DNA from: Lachnospiraceae bacterium UBA7202
Lineage (GTDB): Bacteria; Bacillota; Clostridia; Lachnospirales; Lachnospiraceae
Assembly (NCBI GenBank): GCA_002490705.1
Contig: DKUO01000022.1
Location: 1 to 42,154 of the forward strand
DNA length: 42,154 nucleotides
Direction of reading: 5' to 3'
Positions 1 through 8,580 of this stretch are shown here, one piece after another. Made by a program: the position numbers and the translations under genes. The notes beneath the pieces were generated by a model, which saw nothing but the letters and a program-made list of their open reading frames with translations, made no database searches and was not told the DNA's origin. Positions within the stretch are counted from its first letter, which is position 1, and every line of letters starts with the position of its first letter.

Positions 1-28
1 AAAGTCACTTCATAACAGGAGGAAGAAA

Positions 29-358
29 ATGATTCTGGATTTTCATGAGATTGAGGAACAGGTGATTCCAAATTTTAAGGGCGGGGAGAAAGCGTTTCAC
101 ACGCGCATGTATACGGACAATGCGTGCAAAATCATGCGGGGGTCTTTGGAGCCGGGAGCGTCTATCGGCGTACATACGCATGAGACCAACAGTGAGATTA
201 TTTTTATGGTAAAGGGGACGGGCACGATGCTCTATGACGGCGGCACGGAGGCGTTGCCTGCGGGGAATTGCCATTACTGCCCGAAGGGCCACAGCCACAG
301 CCTGAGAAACGAGAGCGGTGAAACAATTGAATTTTATGCCGTGGTGCCGGAACAATAG
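29..358 (+). CDS. Small cupin-domain protein
   Basis: A 109-residue single-domain cupin. The sequence shows the two cupin motifs: a G-x-H-x-H-E type first motif (GVHTHETNSE, about residues 50-59) supplying metal-binding histidines and a glutamate, and a second motif around residues 86-91 (PKGHSHS). No signal peptide or membrane segment is present, so it is cytoplasmic. The start at 29 has a strong AGGAGG site at 19-24. It lies 21 bases upstream of a MATE exporter on the same strand and is probably cotranscribed with it. Substrate unknown: small cupins may be isomerases, dioxygenases or sugar-binding modules. A second small cupin (34591-34974) is only loosely similar. The family is sure, the function is not. 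Confidence 0.85.
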   Translation: MILDFHEIEEQVIPNFKGGEKAFHTRMYTDNACKIMRGSLEPGASIGVHTHETNSEIIFMVKGTGTMLYDGGTEALPAGNCHYCPKGHSHSLRNESGETIEFYAVVPEQ

Positions 359-379
359 ACCGAGAGGAAATACGACAAG

Positions 380-1783
380 ATGAAAACCACGACACAAAAA
401 AAATTTACAGTGGATCTGCTTCACGGGCCGATTTTGAAGGCGATGCTTGTCTTTGCAGTTCCGCTTTTCTTTTCCGGCGTTTTTCAGCAGCTTTACAATA
501 CCATGGACACGGTGATCATCGGCCATACGCTGGGGGATGAGGCGCTGGCGGCCATGGGCGCGGCCGGGGCGGTCTATGACCTTCTGGTGGGATTTGCGCT
601 GGGAATTGGCAACGGCCTTGCCATCGTGACGGCCAGAAGTTTCGGAAGCGGTGATACGGATCACTTAAAAAGATCGGTGGCTGCTTCCATTGTGATCGGT
701 GTTTGCATTACGGCGGTCATTACGGTGGGAGGCAGTCTTATCCTACGTCCTTTTTTGGAAGTCTTACATACGCCCGCAGAGATTTTGGATCAGTCTTACG
801 CTTATATTTCCACGATTACGATCTTTATCGGGGTCATGTTTGCCTATAATCTGTGCGCGGGACTTCTGCGTGCGATAGGAAACAGCATGATGCCGTTAGT
901 CTTTTTGATTTTGTCGTCTCTGTTAAATATTGCGTTGGACTTTTACTTTATCACACAGCTTTCTATGGGCGTACAGGGCGCGGCGGTTGCCACCGTGATC
1001 GCTCAGGGCGTGTCCGTGCTTGCCTGTTTGGTTTATATCTGGAAAAAGGCGGGGATACTGATTCCGAAAAGAGCGCACTTTGTCTGGGATAAAGCGCTGT
1101 ATCAGGAAATGCTGGCGCAGGGCTTTTCCATGGCCATTATGAGCAGTATTGTCCATGCGGGAACTGCCATTTTACAGTCCGGCATCAACAGCTTGGGCTA
1201 TCTGGTGATTGCGGGACATGTGGCGGCCAGAAAGCTGTTTATGTTTTTGATGATGCCCTATATGGCGATCAGCCAGACGATCAGTACCTTTGTGGCGCAA
1301 AATTACGGCGCGGGACAGATGGGGCGGATCCGCAGGGCGGTCAGGTATTCCTATCTGTGCGGCGCGGTGCTGACGGCGGGGATTACGCTGTTTACGATTC
1401 CGCTTGCACCGACGATGGTGCGGCTTTTGTCCGGTTCCTCGGAGGCCGTGGTGATAGAAAACGGCGCTCTGTATTTACAGGTGGTGGCGCCCTGTCTGAT
1501 GATTTTGGCGTTGTTAAACCCTACCAGATTCGCCTTGCAGAGTATCGGCAACAAGATCCTGCCCATTATCTCCAGTGTGATTGAGTTGATCGGCAAATGC
1601 CTGTTTGTGGCGCTTTTGATTCCGCGGTTTCAATATATGGCGGTGATCTTTTGTGAGCCGGTGATCTGGGCCTTTATGGATCTGGAGCTTTTGTGGGCCT
1701 TTTGGAGCAATCCGAAGGTGCGCGCCGGAAAGCACGAAGAAAAGCGCAGGGAGGACCGGGAAAACCGGTCAGAGTGCGGTTGA
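380..1783 (+). CDS. MATE family efflux transporter
   Basis: A 467-residue polytopic membrane protein of the MATE (multi antimicrobial extrusion) family, which exports drugs or metabolites using a Na+ or H+ gradient. The N-terminus has the usual pattern: a short cytoplasmic segment, then PLFFSGVFQQLYNTMDTVIIG, the conserved first helix with the F-QQLYN-D motif (about residues 29-49). About twelve hydrophobic segments follow in two six-helix halves, matching the family's usual 440-470 residues. The charged tail (KHEEKRREDRENR) is cytoplasmic. It sits between a cupin gene and an aminopeptidase gene with short spacings, suggesting one operon. Substrate cannot be told. A second MATE gene at 17573-18904 is a separate paralog on the other strand. 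Confidence 0.93.
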   Translation: MKTTTQKKFTVDLLHGPILKAMLVFAVPLFFSGVFQQLYNTMDTVIIGHTLGDEALAAMGAAGAVYDLLVGFALGIGNGLAIVTARSFGSGDTDHLKRSVAASIVIGVCITAVITVGGSLILRPFLEVLHTPAEILDQSYAYISTITIFIGVMFAYNLCAGLLRAIGNSMMPLVFLILSSLLNIALDFYFITQLSMGVQGAAVATVIAQGVSVLACLVYIWKKAGILIPKRAHFVWDKALYQEMLAQGFSMAIMSSIVHAGTAILQSGINSLGYLVIAGHVAARKLFMFLMMPYMAISQTISTFVAQNYGAGQMGRIRRAVRYSYLCGAVLTAGITLFTIPLAPTMVRLLSGSSEAVVIENGALYLQVVAPCLMILALLNPTRFALQSIGNKILPIISSVIELIGKCLFVALLIPRFQYMAVIFCEPVIWAFMDLELLWAFWSNPKVRAGKHEEKRREDRENRSECG

Positions 1784-1806
1784 TCGGAAAGGAGTAAGGA
1801 TTCGTT

Positions 1807-3609
1807 ATGGAAAAAGAGGGCGCGATTACAGAGAGATTACAGGCTCTTCGGGAAGAAATGCGTCGGCGTAAAATCACGGCTTATATCGTTCCCACAGATG
1901 ATTTCCACAGCTCCGAGTATGTGGGAGAATATTTCAAGGCAAGGGAATATCTCTCCGGCTTTACAGGCTCTGCGGGAACGCTTCTGGTGGAAGAAAAGGG
2001 GGCGGCACTGTGGACGGACGGCAGATATTTTTTGCAGGCGGAGAGCCAGCTTAAAGGCAGCGGCATTGCCCTGATGAAAAGTGGTCAGCCGGGTGTGCCC
2101 GCATTGACGGACTATCTGGGAGAAAAGCTCCACGCCGGGGATGTGGTCGGCTTTGACGGACGGTGCGTGACGGGCGCTTTCGTGGAGAAGTTAAAGGAAA
2201 AAACAGCGGATAAGCAGATTGCGTTCTATGGGGAAGAAGATCTGGCGGGACTGGTCTGGCGGGAAAGGCCGCCTCTTCCGGCAGAGCCGGTGTGGGAGGT
2301 CTCCACGGATTACGCGGGACTTTCCAGAGAGGAAAAGCTTGCGAGAGTGCGGGAAAAAACAGCGAAGAAGGGGGCGGACGCTTTTTTGACTACGGAGCTT
2401 TCCGAGATTGCATGGCTTCTCAATTTACGGGGAAACGATGTAAAAAATACCCCGGTTTTTCTCGCCTATCTGCTGTTGACAAGAGACGGCGCAGCGCTGT
2501 GTGCACAGGAGAGCGCTTTTTTGCAGGAAATTCAGGAGAAACTGGAAAGGGCCGGGGTGCGCCTGTACCTTTATGAGAGCATAGAGGAGCAGATAAGGGC
2601 GCTGCCCGCGGGGACGAGGGTACTTGCGGATAGCAGAAAGGTGAATTACAGGCTGTTGCAGGCGATTCCAGAGGAGGTTTCGCAGGTGGAGGGAGAAAGT
2701 CCCATCGAACTGCTAAAGGCGGTGAAAACGCCTCAGGAGATTGCGCATATACGATCCGCCCATGTAAAGGACGGTGTGGCGGTGACAAGGTTTGTGCGCT
2801 GGCTCAAAATTCATGTGGAAAAGGAAACTGTCACAGAGATTTCTGCGGCCGAAAAGCTGGAGGAGTTTCGTGCCGGGATGGAAGGGTATCTGGGGCCCAG
2901 CTTTGATCCGATTATCGCTTACGGGGCTCACGGAGCTATTGTGCACTACGAGGCGGTTCCGGAGACCGATGCAGTCTTAGAGCCTCGGGGACTTTGCCTT
3001 GCGGATACGGGCGGACATTACCTTGAGGGCACCACGGATATTACGAGAACCATTGCCTTAGGAGAATTGACGCCGGAGGAAAAGAGAGCTTTTACGCTGG
3101 TGTTGAAAGGGCATCTGCGGCTGGGTGCGGCGGTGTTTTTAGAAGGGGTGTGCGGGCAGAATCTGGATGTACTGGCCAGAGAGCCGCTCTGGCAGGAAGG
3201 GCTGGATTACAATCACGGCACCGGCCACGGCGTTGGATATCTGTTAAGCGTTCACGAGGGGCCTCAGAGTTTCCGCTGGCGTATTGCAAAGGAGGCCGCC
3301 TGCGTGCCGCTTGCAGAGGGGATGATTCTCTCCAACGAGCCGGGGTTATATATGACGGGGAAATTCGGCGTCCGCCACGAGAATCTGGTGCTTGTCAGAA
3401 AGGGAGAGAAGAACGAATTCGGACAGTTTATGGGTCTGGAGCCGCTCACCATGGTGCCCTTTGACCGGGATGCCATCGACGGCGGGATGCTGACGACGGA
3501 GGAGAAAACGCTGCTGAACAATTACCACAAAAAAGTATACGAGACCCTTGCCCATTATTTTGCGGGAGAGGAGTTAGATTGGCTGCGGGAAGCCACAGCG
3601 GCGATGTAA
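1807..3609 (+). CDS. Aminopeptidase P family protein (M24B, Xaa-Pro aminopeptidase)
   Basis: A 600-residue protein of the long aminopeptidase P type: two creatinase-like N-terminal domains (about residues 8-310) followed by a C-terminal pita-bread M24 catalytic domain. The dinuclear metal ligands are visible: D400 and D411 in the DTGGHYLEGTTD stretch, H474 in HGTGHGVG, E511 in SNEPGLY and E525 in GVRHEN. The family removes N-terminal residues preceding proline, in the cytoplasm, usually with Mn2+. An AAAGGAG site at 1788-1794 precedes the ATG with a slightly long spacing. The gene is 10 bases upstream of the class II aldolase and in the same run as the MATE gene. All ligands are intact, so it should be active. 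Confidence 0.95.
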   Translation: MEKEGAITERLQALREEMRRRKITAYIVPTDDFHSSEYVGEYFKAREYLSGFTGSAGTLLVEEKGAALWTDGRYFLQAESQLKGSGIALMKSGQPGVPALTDYLGEKLHAGDVVGFDGRCVTGAFVEKLKEKTADKQIAFYGEEDLAGLVWRERPPLPAEPVWEVSTDYAGLSREEKLARVREKTAKKGADAFLTTELSEIAWLLNLRGNDVKNTPVFLAYLLLTRDGAALCAQESAFLQEIQEKLERAGVRLYLYESIEEQIRALPAGTRVLADSRKVNYRLLQAIPEEVSQVEGESPIELLKAVKTPQEIAHIRSAHVKDGVAVTRFVRWLKIHVEKETVTEISAAEKLEEFRAGMEGYLGPSFDPIIAYGAHGAIVHYEAVPETDAVLEPRGLCLADTGGHYLEGTTDITRTIALGELTPEEKRAFTLVLKGHLRLGAAVFLEGVCGQNLDVLAREPLWQEGLDYNHGTGHGVGYLLSVHEGPQSFRWRIAKEAACVPLAEGMILSNEPGLYMTGKFGVRHENLVLVRKGEKNEFGQFMGLEPLTMVPFDRDAIDGGMLTTEEKTLLNNYHKKVYETLAHYFAGEELDWLREATAAM

Positions 3610-3619
3610 AGGAGAAAAT

Positions 3620-4264
3620 ATGCAAAGTGAACAGGAGATTCGGGAAGAGATCTGCGAGATCGGCAGAAGGATGTACGGGCGGCGCATGGTGGCGGCCAAC
3701 GACGGCAATATTTCCGTGCGGTTTTCTGAGAATGAGATTCTCTGCACACCTACAGGTGTTTCCAAGGGATTCATGAAGCCGGAACAGCTGTGTAAAATAG
3801 ACCTTTCGGGAAAGATATTGGAAATGGCGGAGGGATTCGGGCCCTCCTCCGAGGTGAAGATGCACCTGCGGGTATATCAGAAACGCTCGGATATTTCCGC
3901 AGTGGTGCACGCTCACCCGATTTTTGCCACCAGCTTTGCGGTGATGGGCAGGGGCCTTGACAGCCCCATTATGCCGGAGGTGATCGTGAATTTCGGAAAA
4001 GTGCCGCTTGCGCCCTACGGGACGCCGTCCACGGCGGAAATTCCAGATGCCATTGAGCCTTATTTGCAGGACTATCAGGCCATCCTTTTAGAACATCACG
4101 GCGCCCTTACCTGGGCAAAAGATTTGCAGACAGCTTATATGAAAATGGAGTCCGTGGAGTTTTATGCGGAGCTGTTGTATCGGACCACACAGCTTGGCGG
4201 GCCGAGGGAGTTGGATGAAGAGAAGCTGGAAAGATTATACCAAGTGATCGGTATGCAGAAGTAA
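3620..4264 (+). CDS. Class II aldolase/adducin family protein (L-fuculose-phosphate aldolase-like)
   Basis: A 214-residue class II (zinc) aldolase of FucA/AraD size. Zn ligands are visible as H97 and H99 in VVHAHP and H160 in EHHGA, with the candidate catalytic glutamate E78 in SSEVKMH. The glycine-rich NDGNISVR motif near residues 30-37 matches the phosphate-binding loop of the family. Family members cleave fuculose-1-phosphate or ribulose-phosphate sugars to dihydroxyacetone phosphate and an aldehyde, or epimerise ribulose phosphate. The exact substrate is not decided by sequence alone. It follows the aminopeptidase gene by 10 bases and is the last gene before the terminator at 4317-4347. 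A GH29 fucosidase lies far away (37689-39065); a metabolic link is only a guess. Confidence 0.9.
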   Translation: MQSEQEIREEICEIGRRMYGRRMVAANDGNISVRFSENEILCTPTGVSKGFMKPEQLCKIDLSGKILEMAEGFGPSSEVKMHLRVYQKRSDISAVVHAHPIFATSFAVMGRGLDSPIMPEVIVNFGKVPLAPYGTPSTAEIPDAIEPYLQDYQAILLEHHGALTWAKDLQTAYMKMESVEFYAELLYRTTQLGGPRELDEEKLERLYQVIGMQK

Positions 4265-4316
4265 AAGAGTACAAAAGCGGATAAAAGGGAATCGCTGATA
4301 TAGCGACAGTAAAATG

Positions 4317-4347
4317 GGAGCGGACTTTCCAGTCTGTTCCTTTTTTT
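4317..4347 (+). terminator. Rho-independent terminator after the aldolase operon
   Basis: A 10-base stem, GGAGCGGACT (4317-4326) against AGTCTGTTCC (4331-4340), with two G-T wobbles and a four-base loop, is followed directly by seven Ts. It closes the forward run of the first four genes. Confidence 0.85.
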
Positions 4348-4466
4348 GGTTTTTTGAAAAAGGATGGGATTTTTTACAGGGATATGATATCTAATGTATG
4401 TAGGACGAGAGGGAGGACGCTCCGGAATCGTCCGCAACCAACTGTGCGCACAGGAGGAATATTTTT

Positions 4467-4985
4467 ATGCAGGATAAAGAAACGGATAATCTGGTCAGAA
4501 AGGCGAGAAAGCGTGACCCGGATGCTTTTACGGAACTGATGCAGTTGTACATGAAAGATATGTATCGAGTTGCGTTGGCGATTTTGATGAACGATGAAGA
4601 TGCGGCGGATGCCATTCAGGATACGATACTTGTCTGCTGGGAAAAAATACATACGCTGAGACATATTCCCTATTTTAAAACATGGATGACGAGAATCCTG
4701 ATTCATAAATGCTATAGGATCAGAAAGTCCACGGAAAAAATAGAGGAGCTGGAAGAATATGAAGAGCCGTCGGCGTGGGATGAGTACAATCTTGAATTGA
4801 AGGAAGCATTGAGCTTGCTGGATGAGAAATACCGCATCGTTATGACACTGTTTTACAGTGAAGGATATCATATTGATGAAATCGCAAAAATTTTAAGTAT
4901 TCCGAAGAGTACGGTACAGACCCGGCTGCACAGAGCACGGAAGAAACTGGCAAAGGACTATTACGGAATAGAAAGGGAAGTGTAG
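4467..4985 (+). CDS. ECF-type RNA polymerase sigma factor
   Basis: A 172-residue sigma-70 family protein with only regions 2 and 4. Region 2 spans about residues 10-75, with the core-binding and -10 recognition segment DAADAIQDTILVCWEK. Region 4 spans about residues 113-165 and carries a helix-turn-helix (IDEIAKILSIPKSTVQTRL). It directs RNA polymerase to a small regulon, commonly one for envelope or peptide stress. The ATG has an AGGAGG site nine bases upstream (4452-4457). The next gene, four bases away, encodes a single-span membrane protein that is likely its anti-sigma partner. No clear sigma-A promoter was seen in 4348-4466; autoregulation by an ECF promoter is possible but not shown. 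Confidence 0.93.
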   Translation: MQDKETDNLVRKARKRDPDAFTELMQLYMKDMYRVALAILMNDEDAADAIQDTILVCWEKIHTLRHIPYFKTWMTRILIHKCYRIRKSTEKIEELEEYEEPSAWDEYNLELKEALSLLDEKYRIVMTLFYSEGYHIDEIAKILSIPKSTVQTRLHRARKKLAKDYYGIEREV

Positions 4986-4989
4986 ATTT

Positions 4990-6060
4990 ATGGCGAAGAA
5001 AAATATTTTCTTATATGATGTCGATATACCGGAAGTCGTTCAGGATAAAGCAGAAGAGGCCTTTTCAAGTATTCTCGCGGAAAGGGAAAGTGCAATGGAG
5101 AAAAACACAGATAAAAAAAGAAAGCGGAATCAGAAGCTTGCAAAAATGATGGCGGCAGCGGCAGCATGCGCCGTAATTGTCCTGACAGCAAATGCTTTTA
5201 CAGGGAGATTGGGATTCGGCGATGTGGATGAGCAGGAAACAGCAGAGGAAAATTTGAGCGCTTCCGATACGGAAACAGATATGTTTGCGGGGGAATCGGA
5301 TATGGCAGCGCAGGAGACAGATACAGGAGCACCGTCGGTCTTTGATAAGATGTTTACCCTGTATGTAAAAGCCGCCGAAACGGATGGAAAACAAAGCGGT
5401 GAAGAAAGGACGCAGGACGGGCAGTCTACGCAATTGTCGGTTGGAAAATCAGTTCCGCTGCTCAGCTCTGATAAAGCGAATTCATGGGTGCTTGGGGGAG
5501 ATGATGTGGATGGCAGTGTAGTGGATTATTGTATCAGTATGCCGTTTACCTGCGTGGGCGATCATATTGAGAAGATTACTTACAGCATCAATAACGGCGC
5601 TTTTCAGATTGTACAGCCGGAGGATGAATCAATCATAGTAGACGGCCAGTTGTATGAGGGGGAATTGAACACCGGATCGATTGGCGGGGACTATGATGAG
5701 GAAAATGGCGGTTTGCCGTCCAGACCGTTTGAGACGGTTCTGTACCGCTCTTTCACGCTGGACTATAACAGGCAGACCGATGAGGATACGTGGATCAATA
5801 TTTGCAATAACCGCTCTGTAGACAAAGAGGTATTTGACGCAATCTGGGGAGAGGGAAAGAGCCTGGAGGACATGAATCACGGGATACAACAGATGTTAGA
5901 TAACACGGTGATTACCTGTACGGTTCAGTATTCAGATCATACGTCGCAGGCGGTTACTATTAAGGTGGACAGCAAAATCATGTCCTGTGCCGAAGCGGGG
6001 GAGGAGCCCAAGTATGAAGGAGAGGAGTCCGTATACGTTACATTTGAATTGCAGGAGTGA
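4990..6060 (+). CDS. Membrane-anchored anti-sigma-factor-like protein
   Basis: A 356-residue protein with a short charged N-terminal cytoplasmic region (about residues 1-50, rich in Lys and Glu), one transmembrane helix at about 51-70 (KMMAAAAACAVIVLTANAF) and a large extracellular part. The stretch after the helix (about 75-145) is acidic and Ser/Thr-rich, like a linker. The remainder looks like a beta-rich domain. This topology, and the four-base gap after an ECF sigma gene, match anti-sigma factors of the DUF4179 type. A zinc-binding anti-sigma motif (H-x3-C-x2-C) is absent, so sigma binding would use another N-terminal helix. It ends at a terminator shared with a convergent lipoprotein gene. 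The role is inferred from position and topology. Confidence 0.7.
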   Translation: MAKKNIFLYDVDIPEVVQDKAEEAFSSILAERESAMEKNTDKKRKRNQKLAKMMAAAAACAVIVLTANAFTGRLGFGDVDEQETAEENLSASDTETDMFAGESDMAAQETDTGAPSVFDKMFTLYVKAAETDGKQSGEERTQDGQSTQLSVGKSVPLLSSDKANSWVLGGDDVDGSVVDYCISMPFTCVGDHIEKITYSINNGAFQIVQPEDESIIVDGQLYEGELNTGSIGGDYDEENGGLPSRPFETVLYRSFTLDYNRQTDEDTWINICNNRSVDKEVFDAIWGEGKSLEDMNHGIQQMLDNTVITCTVQYSDHTSQAVTIKVDSKIMSCAEAGEEPKYEGEESVYVTFELQE

Positions 6061-6086
6061 GCTCTGTTATATTAATTTCCCGAAAG

Positions 6087-6124
6087 AAAAATCGCTGAGG
6101 TCATGAGACTTCAGCGATTTTTTG
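6087..6124. terminator. Bidirectional terminator between convergent genes
   Basis: AAAATCGCTGA (6087-6097) pairs with TCAGCGATTTT (6111-6121); the inner GTC/GAC extends the stem. A T-run follows on the plus strand and A-rich sequence precedes it, so it can serve the sigma operon and the lipoprotein gene on the minus strand. Confidence 0.85.
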
Positions 6125-6142
6125 ATCTTAGAGAAACTTATC

Positions 6143-6895
6143 TTACTTTACGGTGACGGAAGTGATATGCGGATTTGCACCGTTGTACCAGTACAGATAT
6201 CCCTCCATATCAACGGTATCGCCAACCTTCAGATTTTCCACAGCCTTGTATACGTCCGTGCTGCTGTCACACAGATAGGATTCCACGCAGAAAGTATAGG
6301 TCTTGCCGTCCTTGGATACGTTGAAGTACAGGTCGCTGTTGGAGTCGGCGGAGCCGGAGTTGTCGTCGTTGTAAACGAAAGCGCAGTCATAGGACTGGCC
6401 GTCTTTTTCGTAAGTCTCCACGGTCATGCCCTTGAAGGATACGAACTGGTTCTGGTGTTTGATCAATTCATCCTCCTTACCAAGCAGATCTGTCACATCG
6501 GTTGCGGGTGCGGTATAGCTGCCGTCCTCAATTTCGATGGTTGCGCCTTCTGCCACTTCCACCTCGCCGGACCACTCGGTCTTATAGCCGGTCACTTTGA
6601 TCTTCGTGCCGGGGGTCAGCTTCTCGTAGTCAGCTTCGGAACAAGCTGCACTGTAGATGAAGTATGCGCCGTCCTTATCCTGGGTGTAGAGAGTTGCCTT
6701 GTCCTCCCACCAGGACTGCTTTGCCTGCACATAGGTTTCGATCACAACCTCGCTGTCGAGAGCGGCGTCCATGTACTCGGCGTAGGTCATAACGCCCTCA
6801 GACTTCTTGTCAGCGCCTGTGTCTCCGCTATTGCCGCAGGCAGCGAGAGATAACATGAGAGACAGTACCAGGGTTAATGCGATTTTCTTTTTCAT
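6143..6895 (-). CDS. Secreted lipoprotein, probably with OB-fold-like domains
   Basis: A 250-residue lipoprotein. The start at 6895 has an AGGAGG site at 6902-6907; an in-frame ATG seven codons upstream lies before this site and is not preferred. The signal peptide ends in LSLAAC with the lipidated cysteine at residue 20. The mature part has two similar beta-rich halves, each with a pattern of the type T-x-E-x-Y-x-A ... G-t-x-I-x-V-x-G-Y (KLTPGTKIKVTGYK and NLKVGDTVDMEGYLYW), suggesting two OB-fold-like domains. It acts on the outer face of the membrane. It has its own promoter, so it is monocistronic. The ligand is unknown. Confidence 0.8.
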   Translation of the reverse strand: MKKKIALTLVLSLMLSLAACGNSGDTGADKKSEGVMTYAEYMDAALDSEVVIETYVQAKQSWWEDKATLYTQDKDGAYFIYSAACSEADYEKLTPGTKIKVTGYKTEWSGEVEVAEGATIEIEDGSYTAPATDVTDLLGKEDELIKHQNQFVSFKGMTVETYEKDGQSYDCAFVYNDDNSGSADSNSDLYFNVSKDGKTYTFCVESYLCDSSTDVYKAVENLKVGDTVDMEGYLYWYNGANPHITSVTVK

Positions 6896-6945
6896 AAAAA
6901 TCCTCCTCATTTTCACATCGTATGTGAGTTTACATGTACGCGACG

Positions 6946-6973
6946 ATTATACCACACCCGGCAGAGAAATCAA
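6946..6973 (-). promoter_or_regulatory. Sigma-A promoter of the lipoprotein gene
   Basis: On the minus strand TTGATT (6973-6968), a 16-base spacer and TATAAT (6951-6946) with an extended TGG in front form a good sigma-A promoter. Its -35 box reaches the stop codon of the binding-protein gene. A 6-3-6 inverted repeat TCACAT/ATGTGA (6913-6927) lies in the leader and may be an operator. Confidence 0.7.
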
Positions 6974-8580
6974 TGCTTTTTTCGTTTTTTGACAAAATCC
7001 CGCACGACGTAGAGCAGAATCAAAAGCCAGGAGAATGCCAGAGCGCAGAGGAGAAGTACCGCCGCGCCGGGCAGAGGGCCCAGTTCCTGTTTACCGTTTG
7101 TGGCGATATCCTTCTGGTCAAGGCGGTAAAGCGAGGTAACGTCCGTATACAGCCGGTCCATATACGACGCATCCACTGTCTCATGACGTCTCACGGAAGT
7201 CGCCACATTCTCAATCAGCTGCCCTGCCGCGTTTCTGAGGGAGGCCGAACCGTTAAACACGGGCGTCACGAAGGTGTCCTCCGTATGATCGAGAAGAAGT
7301 TTGGACGCCTCAATTTTTATGGCGTAGTGGGCATTGTTGTCCTCCCCGCTTCTTGCCAGATAATCCTGATATTCGGGGGATCCTAACGCTTTTTTGGTGA
7401 CGGGCAGATAGCCTTCTGTTTGGGCGTAACCGATCTGCACCTCATTGGTCAAAAGATATTGGGTAAAAAGCCAGGAAGCCAACACCTCCTGCGGATCAGC
7501 CTTATTAAATACGCAGACCGAGGGCCCCTGGGAAATCATTTTCGGATGCGCCGGGTCGAACTGCGGCACCATCCGTATCTCTGTCTCAAAATCCACGAAG
7601 GCGTCTTCGCTGATATCGGAGAGCGGTGCGTCCGCGCCCATCCAGGTCGCGCCCGCCGTGGAGTCGATGGCAAAGAGGCACTGTCCGGCGTTTAGAAAGT
7701 TGGCGGGATAGCTGGAAATTTTGAAGGTGGAGAAAGCGCCTGTACCCACATGGTCAGCCACCGTGTACAGAATTTCTTCGGTGTCGTCATTGAAGAGCTC
7801 GATATCGCCCTCTTTCGTGGAGTAACCGGCGTCCCTCTGTTTTAACATCTGTATCATCATGTTGTCCGTGGATTTGTAGATAAAGGGAATCATCACGTTC
7901 TGCCCGTTCAGGGCGAAGGTGCCGTCCGCATTTTTGGCGGTGGCCGCTTCCGAAACTTCCCACACAAAATCCCAGGTCAGCACATCGGGAAGGGTGTAGC
8001 CCAGCTTTTCCACGTAGGTTTTGTTGATGTAACAGCATTCTGTGGAACGCATGTAGGGCAGGGCATAGTGCTGTCCTTCCAGCTCGCACTCCGACAGAAA
8101 CTGGGGAATGATTTCCTCCTGCGCGGGGCCGTCGTAGAGAAGCGCGCTGCCGCCCAGACCGTATTTTTCATCCGAAAAGAGAGAATCCAGAGGGACCACG
8201 GTGTTTTTCCCGGTCATGTAGGTGGCGATGTGATCCGGGTAGGTGATGCACACATTGGGGGTGGTACCGGTGGCAATGTTGGTGATCACATCGTTAAAGA
8301 TCCTGCCGTAATCGGTGTAGAGTTTCATGTTGACTTTGATATTCGGATAGAGGGACTCAAAGTCCGCAATGGCTTTTTTGTAGACGTCCGTCTGGTTTTT
8401 GTTGGTGTCGTTCTTGGCCCAGAACGTGATCTCATAGTTTCTCGAGGCGTCAAACTCTGCGGGCATGGCAAAATCCGGCAGAGCCTTGGAACCGTGACAG
8501 CCTGTGAGGGTCAAAAGACTTGCGCCGAGCAAAAGAGCCGCCCATGTTTTTTTCCGGTTTGCCTGCATTTTCTTACTCAT
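6970..8580 (-). CDS. Extracellular solute-binding protein of a sugar-type ABC transporter
   Basis: A 536-residue lipoprotein substrate-binding protein. The ATG at 8580 overlaps the stop of the upstream permease (ATGA) and has a GAGGG site. The signal peptide ends LLTLTGC, lipidated at C28. The mature part shows the family 1 binding-protein pattern (ITFWAKNDTNKNQTDVYKKA, then FESLYPNIKVNM, and ALPYMRSTECCYINK). The odd part is the C-terminus: after the binding domain there is a hydrophobic helix (about residues 502-527) followed by basic KKRKKH, which looks like a second membrane anchor and is not usual. It is the last gene of the operon, rather than the first as is commonest. The substrate is probably an oligosaccharide, by transporter class only. 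Confidence 0.9.
   Translation of the reverse strand: MSKKMQANRKKTWAALLLGASLLTLTGCHGSKALPDFAMPAEFDASRNYEITFWAKNDTNKNQTDVYKKAIADFESLYPNIKVNMKLYTDYGRIFNDVITNIATGTTPNVCITYPDHIATYMTGKNTVVPLDSLFSDEKYGLGGSALLYDGPAQEEIIPQFLSECELEGQHYALPYMRSTECCYINKTYVEKLGYTLPDVLTWDFVWEVSEAATAKNADGTFALNGQNVMIPFIYKSTDNMMIQMLKQRDAGYSTKEGDIELFNDDTEEILYTVADHVGTGAFSTFKISSYPANFLNAGQCLFAIDSTAGATWMGADAPLSDISEDAFVDFETEIRMVPQFDPAHPKMISQGPSVCVFNKADPQEVLASWLFTQYLLTNEVQIGYAQTEGYLPVTKKALGSPEYQDYLARSGEDNNAHYAIKIEASKLLLDHTEDTFVTPVFNGSASLRNAAGQLIENVATSVRRHETVDASYMDRLYTDVTSLYRLDQKDIATNGKQELGPLPGAAVLLLCALAFSWLLILLYVVRDFVKKRKKH

Noticed and set aside
1..28. Possible tail of an upstream gene ending TAA at 13-15
   Set aside because: Only a few codons are visible, so no coding claim can be made.
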